The notes beneath the pieces were generated by a model, which was given only the letters and a program-made list of their open reading frames with translations, ran no database searches and was not told the DNA's origin. Made by a program: the position numbers and the translations under genes. A stretch of 64,000 bases of DNA, taken from the NCBI RefSeq assembly GCF_000187895.1, contig NZ_DS990130.1, positions 124,001 through 188,000 of the forward strand. The letters run 5' to 3'. Positions 11,844-19,632 of this stretch are shown one piece after another. How positions within the stretch are numbered: position 1 is the stretch's first letter; each line of letters starts with the position of its first letter. This stretch comes from Phocaeicola plebeius DSM 17135. Lineage in GTDB: Bacteria > Bacteroidota > Bacteroidia > Bacteroidales > Bacteroidaceae.

Positions 11844-13613
11844 ATGATTGCCATATTAACAGACAAACCAAGTGTAGGAAAAGAAATCGGAAGAATCATC
11901 GGTGCAACCAAAGTAAGAAACGGATATGTGGAAGGAAACGGCTACATGGTTACATGGACTTTCGGGAACATGCTGTCACTGGCCATGCCGAAGGACTACG
12001 GAACCCAGAAGCTGGAACGGAATGACTTTCCTTTCATCCCGTCCGAATTCGAACTGATGGTACGGCATACACGCACCGAGAACGGATGGATACCGGACAT
12101 TGATGCCGTGCTCCAGCTTAAAGTAATCGAGAGAGTGTTTCAGGCATGCGATACCATCATTGCGGCTACCGATGCCAGCCGTGACGGGGAAATGACATTC
12201 CGCTATGTCTATCAATACCTGAACTGTACACTGCCTTGCTTCCGTCTGTGGATTTCCTCTCTTACCGACGAGTCTGTGCGTAAAGGCATGGAAAACCTGA
12301 AGCCGGACAGTTGCTACGACAGCCTGTTCCTTTCTGCCGACAGCCGCAACAAGGCGGACTGGATTCTCGGAATCAACGCCAGCTATGCCATGTGTAAGGC
12401 GACTGGCCTTGGCAACAATTCCCTCGGACGGGTGCAGACACCGGTACTGGCTGCCATCAGCAGACGCTACCGTGAAAGGGAGAACCATATTTCATCGGAC
12501 AGCTGGCCCATCTACATCAGCCTGCAAAAGGACGGCATCCTCTTCAAGATGCGCCGCACACAGGATCTTCCCGACAAAGAATCCGCAACAATGTTTTTTC
12601 AGGACTGCAAGCTGGCACATCAGGCACAGATTACAGGTATCAGTCACAGCGTAAAGGAAATACTTCCACCGGATCTGCTTGACCTGACACAGCTTCAGAA
12701 GGAAGCGAACATCCGCTATGGTTTTACCGCATCAGAGGTGTATGACATCGCCCAGTCTCTTTATGAAAAGAAACTGATTTCCTATCCGCGGACTTCCAGC
12801 CGTTATCTGACGGAGGATGTGCTTGACTCGCTTTCACCAATCATGGCGCGTCTGCTATCATGGGAGCTGTTCCCTGCCGCTAAAGGAACTGGAGGTATTG
12901 ACATATCCAGTTTGTCCCGCCACGTAATAAACGCAGAAAAAGCCAATGTACATCATGCCATCATCATTACAGGTATCCGTCCCGGAAATATGTCCGAAAA
13001 GGAAATGCAGGTTTACAGACTTGTAGCCGGAAGGATGCTTGAAACATTCATGGCTCCATGCCGCATAGAAACGACAAATGTTGAAGCGGTTTGTGCGGCA
13101 CAGCATTTCAAGGCCGAACAAACAAGAATCATTGAAGCCGGCTGGCATGATGTGTTTATGCGTTCCGACATGGTTCCAAAATCAGGATATTCTGTCAATG
13201 AACTCCCCGAAGTGGAGAAAAGTGATACTCTGAATGTATGCGGATGCAACATGGTACACAAGAAACAGCTGCCGGTAAATCCGTTCACGGATGCAGAACT
13301 GGTGGAATACATGGAACAGAACGGACTGGGTACAGTATCCTCACGTACCAATATCATCCGTACACTGGTTAACCGTAAGTATATCCGTTATTCAGGGAAA
13401 TATATCGTTCCGACCCCGAAAGGCATGTTCACCTACGAAACCATCCGTGGAAAGAAAATTGCGGATACTTCACTCACCGCAGACTGGGAAAAACAGCTGG
13501 CCGGACTTGAAAGCGGAATGATAACCGGACAGGACTTCCTGAACAGGATCAGGACTCTCGCCAAGGAAATGACTGATGACATTTTCAACACCTATTCCAC
13601 AAAAGAAGAATAA
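11844..13613 (+). CDS. topB: DNA topoisomerase III (type IA)
   Basis: This type IA topoisomerase cuts and rejoins single strands through a 5'-phosphotyrosine. The 589 residues begin with a Toprim domain (AILTDKPSVGKEIGRIIGA; acidic motif TDASRDGE around residues 110-117). The core carries SLGRVQTPVLAAISRR and the active-site Tyr314 in ISYPRTSSRYL. The C-terminus ends soon after the core (EMTDDIF), with no Cys4 zinc ribbons, as is usual for the topB copies carried by Bacteroides conjugative elements. In CTnDOT-like elements the homologous gene is linked to excision. It follows the DUF3945 and DUF4099 genes and is closed by its own terminator. Confidence 0.95.
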   Translation: MIAILTDKPSVGKEIGRIIGATKVRNGYVEGNGYMVTWTFGNMLSLAMPKDYGTQKLERNDFPFIPSEFELMVRHTRTENGWIPDIDAVLQLKVIERVFQACDTIIAATDASRDGEMTFRYVYQYLNCTLPCFRLWISSLTDESVRKGMENLKPDSCYDSLFLSADSRNKADWILGINASYAMCKATGLGNNSLGRVQTPVLAAISRRYRERENHISSDSWPIYISLQKDGILFKMRRTQDLPDKESATMFFQDCKLAHQAQITGISHSVKEILPPDLLDLTQLQKEANIRYGFTASEVYDIAQSLYEKKLISYPRTSSRYLTEDVLDSLSPIMARLLSWELFPAAKGTGGIDISSLSRHVINAEKANVHHAIIITGIRPGNMSEKEMQVYRLVAGRMLETFMAPCRIETTNVEAVCAAQHFKAEQTRIIEAGWHDVFMRSDMVPKSGYSVNELPEVEKSDTLNVCGCNMVHKKQLPVNPFTDAELVEYMEQNGLGTVSSRTNIIRTLVNRKYIRYSGKYIVPTPKGMFTYETIRGKKIADTSLTADWEKQLAGLESGMITGQDFLNRIRTLAKEMTDDIFNTYSTKEE

Positions 13614-13638
13614 CATCTATACCTAATCAACCAAGAGA

Positions 13639-13667
13639 ATGCAGGCCTGAAGGTCTGCATTTTTTTG
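13639..13667 (+). terminator. topB terminator
   Basis: A GCAGGCC/GGTCTGC stem with a TGAA loop is followed by seven T, 26 bp past the topB stop. Confidence 0.85.
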
Positions 13668-13715
13668 TATCCGTACAGAAAAGAATATGTTTTTCCGCTT
13701 TTAAGCGGCAAAGGT

Positions 13716-13837
13716 CTTGGATTGCCTGCCTTTTGCCGCAAGGCTGCCCTCAAGGGCTTGGCTGGACAGGAAAAAATCATCCTCGCTGCGCTCCGGTATT
13801 TTTTCCTGCCAGGCCTTGCGCAAAAAGGCAATCCAAG
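13716..13837. repeat. Long nested palindrome (about 122 bp)
   Basis: Outer arms CTTGGATTGCCT...TTTTGC.GCAAGGC pair with their complement at 13811-13837, and an inner pair CAGGAAAAAAT / ATTTTTTCCTG lies within. A further small stem GCCCT/AGGGC sits in the left part, and a CCGCTTTTAAGCGG hairpin just before it (13696-13709). With the palindrome at 9119-9236 it brackets the DUF3945-DUF4099-topB block. No coding sense is seen. Possible roles are a structured RNA, a DNA cruciform, or a MITE-like insertion. Confidence 0.8.
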
Positions 13838-13905
13838 AGGCCGGAGGCCTATAAAATCGGGAAAACACATCCCGATGGGATTATTCATTCATAAAATTAA
13901 GGATT

Positions 13906-14121
13906 ATGAAACTACAGATTATCGAAAGTATCAGCAAGCATGCGGTAACCCTGGTACTGGTTATCGGAATACTTATGCTGACAGAAAAAGGTATCATGCC
14001 TACAGGTATTATTGCAATGCTCCTGCTCACCGGAGGAATCATAGGATTTCTTTTCAGAGTTCTTCTACTGATTGTCAGGATAGCATTTATCTTTTTCATT
14101 GTCGGACTCCTGTTTTTCTAA
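13906..14121 (+). CDS. Small membrane protein of the element
   Basis: This 71-residue protein has two clear hydrophobic segments (about 14-28 and 33-70; VTLVLVIGILML and the Leu/Ile/Phe-rich C-terminus). No family is recognised. It is the first gene after topB and its terminator, and lies 18 bp ahead of another small gene that leads into the PRTRC cassette, so it may be the first gene of the PRTRC operon. Confidence 0.6.
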   Translation: MKLQIIESISKHAVTLVLVIGILMLTEKGIMPTGIIAMLLLTGGIIGFLFRVLLLIVRIAFIFFIVGLLFF

Positions 14122-14139
14122 CCAATAAAACCTACATAT

Positions 14140-14349
14140 ATGAAAACAAGTACATGTATATCTTCCGCTCCTGTCATGCCGGCTGTATGGCCACAGAGCG
14201 AACATATCCGACCGGTCAAAAGACGTCTGCCCAATACTGTTGATGAGCCTAAAAACATCGGCTACTATCTGGAATCTCTGCGTGATATTGCAAGCAGACC
14301 GGACAGGGAGGATGTCCTGAAAGAATTCTTCAAGGAAACTTATGTATAA
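14140..14349 (+). CDS. Small hypothetical protein preceding the PRTRC cassette
   Basis: This soluble 69-residue protein has a Pro-rich N-terminus (SSAPVMPAVWPQ) and an acidic, helical C-terminus (NIGYYLESLRDIASRPDREDVLKEFF). No domain is recognised. It lies 18 bp after the small membrane protein and 18 bp before PRTRC protein E, so it is co-transcribed with the cassette and may be an accessory part of it. Confidence 0.6.
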   Translation: MKTSTCISSAPVMPAVWPQSEHIRPVKRRLPNTVDEPKNIGYYLESLRDIASRPDREDVLKEFFKETYV

Positions 14350-14367
14350 CCATAAAATTTTTCAATT

Positions 14368-15429
14368 ATGTTTTTTCAATCAATTTATCAGATGATTACA
14401 GCGGGTACGGATCTGAACATCAATATCCGTAAAGTGGACAACAGCCTGAGCGTAGCAGTCATGCCAAGGCGGAACAGCCTGAAAGAGGATACGCGGCAGA
14501 ACATGGTGCCGCTGGTAGTGAACGGAACACCGGCAGAACTGGATATGGGCTTCCTGCAGACCATACTCCAACCGATACAGAAGGTACAGGGGCTGCTTGT
14601 CAATGCGGAAAATTTCGAAAAACAGGCAGAAAAGGCTACATCACAGGCCAAATCATCCAAAACTCCAACAGTACCGGCTGAATCAAAGGAAGCCAGGGAA
14701 AAACGTGAAAAGATGGAAAAGCTCCTCAAGAAGGCTGATGATGCAACTGTCGAAAAAAGGTTCTCCGAAGCAATGACATGGCTGAAACAGGCACGGGTGC
14801 TGGCTCCTTCAGAAAAACAGAAGGAGATTGACGAAAAGATGCAGGAAGTACAGAAACAGGCCAGCGAAGGAAGTCTGTTCGGTATGACAGAGGAACCGGC
14901 ACCGGTAATTCCCCAACCACAAGGCAACATGAACGGTCAGCCACAGCCCGGTATGCAAACAAGCATATTCCCGGAGCAACCAACCCATACTATGAATCCT
15001 GAACCTGTCATGCAGCCTGCTCCACAACAGATTCCACAGGAAATGCCTCAACCGGTATATGGAACGAACGGAGCATATATCCAACCTGCTCCAAACCGCC
15101 CCGTAATGCAAGGAACAAGTATGCCACAAGGAGCTACAATGCAGCCCTATCCGCAGCAGCCGGCTTACCAGCCTGAGACGGTTCCTTATCCACAACAACA
15201 GGTACGGCAGCCGACAAACGGCCATATACCGAACGGAACAGCACAGGTACAGAACGGAAACGGACGGGAATACCAGACTGCACCGGCTACACATGAGACA
15301 TTCTGCTTCGATCCGGAAGACGAGAATGACAGGGAACTTCTAAGAGAGGACCCATATGCGGAATATCCGGATTTTCCGGCTGAGTACCGGATGAAGGACG
15401 AGGCACAGGTAGAAATGGTATACTGCTGA
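14368..15429 (+). CDS. PRTRC system protein E
   Basis: This 353-residue protein opens the PRTRC (ParB-related, ThiF-related cassette) operon. The N-terminal domain (about 1-110; FFQSIYQMITAGTDLNINI..LSVAVMPR and the TPAELDMGFLQTILQPI stretch) is the part conserved in protein E. A Lys/Glu-rich predicted coiled coil follows (about 110-165). From about 170 to 320 the chain is low-complexity and rich in Pro and Gln with repeated PQ words. The C-terminus is acidic (FDPEDENDRELLRED). No enzyme motif is visible. The long disordered arm would suit a scaffold or a substrate of the conjugation enzymes encoded downstream; that is inference. Confidence 0.75.
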   Translation: MFFQSIYQMITAGTDLNINIRKVDNSLSVAVMPRRNSLKEDTRQNMVPLVVNGTPAELDMGFLQTILQPIQKVQGLLVNAENFEKQAEKATSQAKSSKTPTVPAESKEAREKREKMEKLLKKADDATVEKRFSEAMTWLKQARVLAPSEKQKEIDEKMQEVQKQASEGSLFGMTEEPAPVIPQPQGNMNGQPQPGMQTSIFPEQPTHTMNPEPVMQPAPQQIPQEMPQPVYGTNGAYIQPAPNRPVMQGTSMPQGATMQPYPQQPAYQPETVPYPQQQVRQPTNGHIPNGTAQVQNGNGREYQTAPATHETFCFDPEDENDRELLREDPYAEYPDFPAEYRMKDEAQVEMVYC

Positions 15430-15473
15430 TATACAAAATAAATGATTTGTAAAACCAATAAACTATAAACAAT

Positions 15474-15695
15474 ATGGCACTGGAAATTAAAGGAATGAAA
15501 AGAGTATTCAAGATGAAGAAAAACAGTCAGGAAATCGTACTGGACGATCCGAACGTAAACATGTCTCCGGCTGAAGTGATGGACTTCTATTCAATGAACT
15601 ATCCAGAACTGACCACCGCGACCGTACATGGGCCTGAAATCGAGGACGACCGGGCGGTATATGAATTCAAGACAACCATCGGAGTGAAAGGGTAA
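15474..15695 (+). CDS. PRTRC system protein C, ubiquitin-like (Prok_Ub family)
   Basis: This 73-residue protein is the size of ubiquitin (76). PRTRC protein C is known as a prokaryotic ubiquitin-like family. The order of elements fits a beta-grasp: strand (RVFKM), strand (QEIVLDDPN), helix (SPAEVMDFYSMN), strand (TTATVHGPEI), strand (RAVYEFKTT). The chain ends in IGVKG, so the last residue is already a glycine and no proteolytic maturation would be needed to expose it for adenylation. It sits between protein E and the F-like protein and two genes before the E2-like and E1-like proteins. Family assignment rests on context and on the fold pattern. Confidence 0.8.
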   Translation: MALEIKGMKRVFKMKKNSQEIVLDDPNVNMSPAEVMDFYSMNYPELTTATVHGPEIEDDRAVYEFKTTIGVKG

Positions 15696-15699
15696 GGAC

Positions 15700-15876
15700 A
15701 TGAAAAAAGGACAACTTAAAGACAAGAAACCATGTACACAACTTACGGAACGGGCTTTGGAAAATTTAGCCAGACTTATCATATCGGAACTCGAAAATAC
15801 GGACATAAGCCGGGGTATCAGGAGCAGGAAGAAAAGAAGACTCCCTCCAGCAGAAAGCCTCATGGTTTTCTGAACA
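15700..15876 (+). other. Overlapping small open frame at the start of the F-like gene
   Basis: An ATG at 15700, 4 bp after the protein C stop, opens a 58-codon frame (MKKGQLKDKKPCTQLTERAL..., ending in SLMVF) overlapping the first 145 bp of the F-like gene in another frame. Its helical composition looks more protein-like than the first 45 residues read in the F-like frame. It is either a separate small protein or the true N-terminus, joined by a frameshift near 15870. Confidence 0.4.
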
Positions 15877-16841
15877 CGAGAATACCTTCCATCGCTCCCG
15901 ATCTGTATGTGGAGAATGACAGGGATGCAACGGTAAATGTCACCACCAAAGAGAATCTTGATTTCCTGTACCGTTCAGCCATGAAGTATGCGCAGCTCCT
16001 GGATGTGGAGCTGCCATACCATCCTACAGGCAGGACTTCCACAAGAGAGAAAATATGCCTGCTATATAATGCGCTGGATTCCATAGTATCTCATCATGTG
16101 AATCTGGAACTTGTCGGTGACAGGCTCCAGTTCTGTATCTACCATTTTCATGAATGGCCGGATTATACGCTTTTCTTTATGCCGATAGACTTTACGGAAA
16201 GGCTGCACGGTGAAATTAAAAAGGTCGCACTGGAGTTTATCAGGCGGTTCATCAAGCATCACTGGATGATGGATATAACCGATACCCCATATTTTGAGAT
16301 GTCGGAATCTTATATTGACTGTGTGGACTTTGAGCAACTTGATAACGAAGAGAAAAAGGATTTGTACAGAAAGGAAAAACTCTTCAGGTCATATGAAAAA
16401 GGAAGAATCCACAGAAAACTGTGCCGGATGTACACCAAAGCATTTTGCAGGAATCTGGAAGAGCATATCCGAAACTGTAATCCTTCCAACGCCAATGAAA
16501 GAAGACTGCTGGAGCTGATTAATGAAGGAATGTCCCTGATCTCAAATGACAGTCCGCATATCATGAATTATGACTATGATTTTGCAAGCGAAAAGGAAAA
16601 GGATTTTGAACCACCACCGCTCAATTACCAGATACTACTCGTATATTCCATCACGGATACGGTTACAAAAGATGTTGAAAGCTGCTTCAGTGCCGACTGT
16701 CAGGAGACATATAACCAGACTCCCGTATCTTTTATCTTCATCACACCGGAAACAGAGGAACTGTTCAAGCCGGACAACTATCCGGAACGGTTTGAGAAAT
16801 GGTTTGAGAAATTTGTAGAACATGTTACCAATAATTTATAA
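15732..16841 (+). CDS. PRTRC cassette protein, F-like (369 aa)
   Basis: This 369-residue soluble protein lies between PRTRC C and B, the position of PRTRC protein F or an equivalent hypothetical protein in Bacteroides elements. From residue 47 on it reads as a well-formed protein (FLNTRIPSIAPDLYV, a mixed alpha/beta region with HFHEWPDYTLFFMPIDF, and a C-terminal half with LVYSITDTVTKDVESCF). The first 45 residues are of unusual Gly/Tyr/Lys composition and may not be translated as given (see the overlapping frame at 15700). No catalytic motif is recognised. It lies 5 bp before the protein B gene, so it belongs to the same operon. Confidence 0.6.
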   Translation: MYTTYGTGFGKFSQTYHIGTRKYGHKPGYQEQEEKKTPSSRKPHGFLNTRIPSIAPDLYVENDRDATVNVTTKENLDFLYRSAMKYAQLLDVELPYHPTGRTSTREKICLLYNALDSIVSHHVNLELVGDRLQFCIYHFHEWPDYTLFFMPIDFTERLHGEIKKVALEFIRRFIKHHWMMDITDTPYFEMSESYIDCVDFEQLDNEEKKDLYRKEKLFRSYEKGRIHRKLCRMYTKAFCRNLEEHIRNCNPSNANERRLLELINEGMSLISNDSPHIMNYDYDFASEKEKDFEPPPLNYQILLVYSITDTVTKDVESCFSADCQETYNQTPVSFIFITPETEELFKPDNYPERFEKWFEKFVEHVTNNL

Positions 16842-16846
16842 ACATC

Positions 16847-17548
16847 ATGAATGAACTGACAAAAAACATACAGAAAATGATGGTACCGAAGGCTGCTATC
16901 ATCGCCTACAAGTATGAAGACAGAAGAAATTCTGACACCAGGTACTTCATAGAATTGCGTCCCATCGGAAAAAGCGGACAGATGGGGGCAGGTATCCCCG
17001 TCACATACGAATTCATGAATACCCTGCTGGAATCCTATACGGAGGAAATGAGCGGGATACCGGCAGGCAGAGCCCCTGAAAATATGCTGGCCTGCAATCC
17101 GAGAAAAGGACAGGAAGAATATATTTGGTACAATCCGCCCAGAAAAAGACAGATGTTCTTTCACAAGAATCTCAATATACAGGACGGCATGTTCAATCTG
17201 CCGGGAATTGTCTACCATGTAAGAAACGGAAGCATGGACGTGTTCGCCTTCAAGGGAAAACGTCCGGTGGAAACGACACCGCTGTTCCGTGCCCCGTTCT
17301 TCAACGTGACCGGATCAAGTGTCTGCCTTGGCAGCAGCTCTCTGGAAAAGCCACAGAACCCGACTTTCCTTTCCCTGCTGGAATACTGGGAAAAACGGTT
17401 CTGGCTGACCGAATTCTCCCATCTGGGAGGAAATGTGAATCCTACAGTTTCAAATCTTGTCATCGTCACCGAGAACATAAGAAACAATCCGTTCGACATG
17501 AACGAACTCAAGCCCATGAATAAAAAACTTAAAGACATACTTCCATGA
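16847..17548 (+). CDS. PRTRC system protein B, E2-like family
   Basis: This 233-residue protein of the PRTRC B family is classed in Pfam as a prokaryotic E2 relative (Prok-E2_D). The sequence shows the N-terminal PKAAIIAYKYE strand, a central IWYNPPRKRQMFFHKNLNI stretch and VYHVRNGSMDVFAFKGKRP. This is followed by PFFNVTGSSVCLGSS, whose Cys (about residue 163) is the best candidate for an E2-type thioester cysteine. Its last four bases overlap the ThiF start (ATGA), so the E2-like and E1-like proteins are translationally coupled. The predicted job is to receive the ubiquitin-like protein C from ThiF; the activity itself is not established for this family. Confidence 0.8.
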   Translation: MNELTKNIQKMMVPKAAIIAYKYEDRRNSDTRYFIELRPIGKSGQMGAGIPVTYEFMNTLLESYTEEMSGIPAGRAPENMLACNPRKGQEEYIWYNPPRKRQMFFHKNLNIQDGMFNLPGIVYHVRNGSMDVFAFKGKRPVETTPLFRAPFFNVTGSSVCLGSSSLEKPQNPTFLSLLEYWEKRFWLTEFSHLGGNVNPTVSNLVIVTENIRNNPFDMNELKPMNKKLKDILP

Positions 17549-18327
17549 AAAAGATACATTTTACAGACCGCTACCTGCTCAATCCGCGTCATCCGGTAAC
17601 GGTATTCGTCATCGGAGCCGGAGGTACCGGCTCACAAGTGATAACTAATTTGGCACGTATGAGTATGGCACTTCAAGCATTGGGCCATCCCGGACTACAT
17701 GTCACCGTATTCGATCCCGACACAGTAAGCCAGGCCAATATAGGACGTCAGCTTTTCAGTGAGACGGAACTGGGACTGAACAAGGCCGTATCACTTGTCA
17801 CACGCATCAACCGTTTCTTCGGATACGCATGGACTGCCGAACCGAAATGTTTCCCAACGAAGAAATTTTCAGGATATGATACAGCCAACATATTTATTAC
17901 CTGCACTGACAATATACGTTCACGTCTTGAGATTTGGAAATTTCTAAAGAAAACTCGTAAAGAGAACTTCAATGACTATTTGGTTCCTATATACTGGATG
18001 GATTTCGGGAACAGCCAGACAAAAGGACAGGTCATCATCGGGACGGTACGTGAGAAAGTTCTCCAACCTTCTTCACAGGAATATATTCCCATGCCTAAAA
18101 TGAATGTCATTACCGAGGAAGTGGACTATGCGAAAATCAAGGAAAAAGAATCAGGACCAAGCTGTTCTTTGGCGGAAGCCCTGGAAAAACAGGATTTGTT
18201 CATTAACTCCACACTGGCACATATCGGATGTGACATATTATGGAGAATGTTCAAGGAAGGAAAGACACTGTATCGCGGTGCCTATGTCAATCTGGAGACA
18301 TTGAAAGTAACCGCAATCCCGGTATAA
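17545..18327 (+). CDS. PRTRC system ThiF family protein (E1-like)
   Basis: This 260-residue protein is an E1/ThiF/MoeB-type adenylating enzyme. The nucleotide-binding loop GAGGTGS is at residues 24-30, followed by the acidic VFDPDTV (about 54-60) and the NIGRQLF motif (Arg contacting ATP), then the FITCTDNIRSR segment. Cys207 in PSCSLAE is a candidate catalytic cysteine. There is no second domain or zinc knuckle of Cys-x-x-Cys type, so it is a minimal E1. It overlaps protein B by 4 bp and closes the operon at a strong terminator. In the predicted pathway it adenylates the C-terminal glycine of protein C and passes it to protein B. Confidence 0.9.
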   Translation: MKKIHFTDRYLLNPRHPVTVFVIGAGGTGSQVITNLARMSMALQALGHPGLHVTVFDPDTVSQANIGRQLFSETELGLNKAVSLVTRINRFFGYAWTAEPKCFPTKKFSGYDTANIFITCTDNIRSRLEIWKFLKKTRKENFNDYLVPIYWMDFGNSQTKGQVIIGTVREKVLQPSSQEYIPMPKMNVITEEVDYAKIKEKESGPSCSLAEALEKQDLFINSTLAHIGCDILWRMFKEGKTLYRGAYVNLETLKVTAIPV

Positions 18328-18330
18328 TGC

Positions 18331-18372
18331 ATAAGTGACCGTATCATCTTTCCATCAGAATACGGTCACTTA
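18331..18372. terminator. Bidirectional terminator between thiF and an HTH gene
   Basis: Perfect 14-bp arms (ATAAGTGACCGTAT / ATACGGTCACTTAT) lie between convergent genes. Confidence 0.85.
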
Positions 18373-18381
18373 TTCTATTTG

Positions 18382-18687
18382 CTACTTATTATTTACTATG
18401 TTCTTACCTCGCTGGAGAAGGAAACTCTGTATCTCCGAGGCGAGATAGAATGATTTCCCGTTCTTTTCAACCGAGTAATATTTAATCTTGCCCTCTTGCC
18501 TGTAACGTGCCAATGTTCTTTGTGACACACCAAGGAGTTCTGCCAGATCCACATTATCAAGCAGTCTGTCTCCGTTCATACATTCTTTCAGACGGTTCAT
18601 CTGATCCAGTTTCTTTTCAATGCGGGCAAATCCCTCTATCATAGTTCCTATCAGTCTTTCGAGTATCTCATTATCTATATATGACAT
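18382..18687 (-). CDS. Helix-turn-helix protein, excisionase/HTH_17 type
   Basis: This 101-residue DNA-binding protein has an N-terminal coiled-coil segment (about 1-35) and a MerR/excisionase-type winged helix at about 43-95: LLDNVDLAELLGVSQRTLARYRQEGKI..YYSVEKNGKSFYLASEIQSFL. Proteins of this kind are regulators or recombination directionality factors in Bacteroides conjugative elements. It is divergent from the two related genes at 19009 and 19283. The space between them holds an ATACTCT/AGAGTAT inverted repeat and the iteron-like motif. Confidence 0.8.
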   Translation of the reverse strand: MSYIDNEILERLIGTMIEGFARIEKKLDQMNRLKECMNGDRLLDNVDLAELLGVSQRTLARYRQEGKIKYYSVEKNGKSFYLASEIQSFLLQRGKNIVNNK

Positions 18688-18913
18688 AATTCCAATATTA
18701 TAAGTGAATAAATCGATACTCTCTTCGTGCGCACTCTAAGAGTATATACTTATAGTAATGAAAATAGTATGCCTAAATCTGAGACAAAGACCGATATGCT
18801 TATAAATCCATGATAATCAAGTATATAAAATTTTACTATTTTATGTTGATGTAAACCAAAAGTGTAAACTATGTAATACGAAATTGAAAACAGGTTAACA
18901 CAAATACAAGTCT

Positions 18914-18949
18914 TGATATTTGATGCTACCTGAAGACATCTGATGACAA
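18914..18949 (+). promoter_or_regulatory. Second copy of the iteron-like motif
   Basis: This matches the motif at 9514-9550 (ATTTGATG, ACCTGA, GACATCT and ATGACA words in the same order and spacing). It lies 59 bp upstream of the HTH gene at 19009. The downstream words CATTTG and ACTCAAAA are shared as well, so the two promoter regions appear related. Confidence 0.6.
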
Positions 18950-19008
18950 CATTTTGTACTTTATACATATTCAAAATACATTTGTACAAACTCAAAAATC
19001 TTTTGGAT

Positions 19009-19308
19009 ATGGAAATCATTGGAATTGAAACGGCCACATATGAAAAGACATTAAAGGAAATCGAAAATTTCCTTGATACTATTGATAAATTGATAACTGC
19101 TTCTTCACATAAAACGATAGGAGAATGGTTGGATAATCAAGAAGTTTGCCTGATTCTTAAAATCGCTCCCCGAACGTTACAGAATCTTAGAGATACAGAC
19201 CAAATCTCTTATTCTCAAATTGGGAAAAAGATTTATTATAAAAAAGAAGATATTCAGAAATTTATAGAAAAGCATAACAGTCATGAGCAAAGTAATCACA
19301 CAAGATAA
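19009..19308 (+). CDS. Helix-turn-helix protein, excisionase type
   Basis: A 99-residue protein starting at MEIIGIETATYEK; the upstream in-frame ATG at 18943 would run through the promoter motif. An N-terminal helix (about 10-35) is followed by the winged helix (GEWLDNQEVCLILKIAPRTLQNLRDTDQI, then IGKKIYYKKEDIQKFI). Its last 26 bases overlap the next HTH gene, so the two are translationally coupled. Paired HTH genes of this kind are common at the regulatory end of Bacteroides conjugative elements, where they control excision and transfer genes; that role is inferred here. Confidence 0.8.
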   Translation: MEIIGIETATYEKTLKEIENFLDTIDKLITASSHKTIGEWLDNQEVCLILKIAPRTLQNLRDTDQISYSQIGKKIYYKKEDIQKFIEKHNSHEQSNHTR

Positions 19309-19576
19309 TGAACAAATTCTTCAGATATACAATAGACTCAAAGAAACGCTTATGAGACTTGAAAGTATTCTGAAAGATAATACCCCAACACTCAATGGGC
19401 ATAGATATATGAATGATTCGGAACTGGCTAATTACCTTAAAGTATCAAGACGCACTTTACAAGAATATAGGAATAATGGAATTTTACCCTATTATCAGAT
19501 TGGAGGTAAAATACTTTATCGTGAATCTGATATAGAAGAACTTCTTGAAAAAAACAGGCAAGAGGCATTCCAGTAA
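19283..19576 (+). CDS. Helix-turn-helix protein, excisionase type
   Basis: A 97-residue paralogue of the preceding gene: N-terminal helical part (IYNRLKETLMRLESIL), then YMNDSELANYLKVSRRTLQEYRNNGILPYYQIGGKILYRESDIEELL, the full HTH and wing. It overlaps the upstream gene by 26 bp. It is the last gene recognised as part of the element before the chromosomal AraC gene at 20030, so the element end probably lies in the 450 bp that follow. Confidence 0.8.
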   Translation: MSKVITQDNEQILQIYNRLKETLMRLESILKDNTPTLNGHRYMNDSELANYLKVSRRTLQEYRNNGILPYYQIGGKILYRESDIEELLEKNRQEAFQ

Positions 19577-19595
19577 ACATTTCTTGTGGTATTCG

Positions 19596-19626
19596 TTGAT
19601 TTTCAAAAGAAAAATCAGTATCTTTG
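19596..19626 (+). promoter_or_regulatory. Promoter of a candidate small RNA
   Basis: TTG at 19596-19598 (-33) lies 20 bp before TATCTTTG at 19619-19626 (-7), the spacing of a strong Bacteroides promoter. No gene start follows before a terminator, so the product should be an RNA starting near 19633. Confidence 0.7.
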
Positions 19627-19632
19627 CATTAC

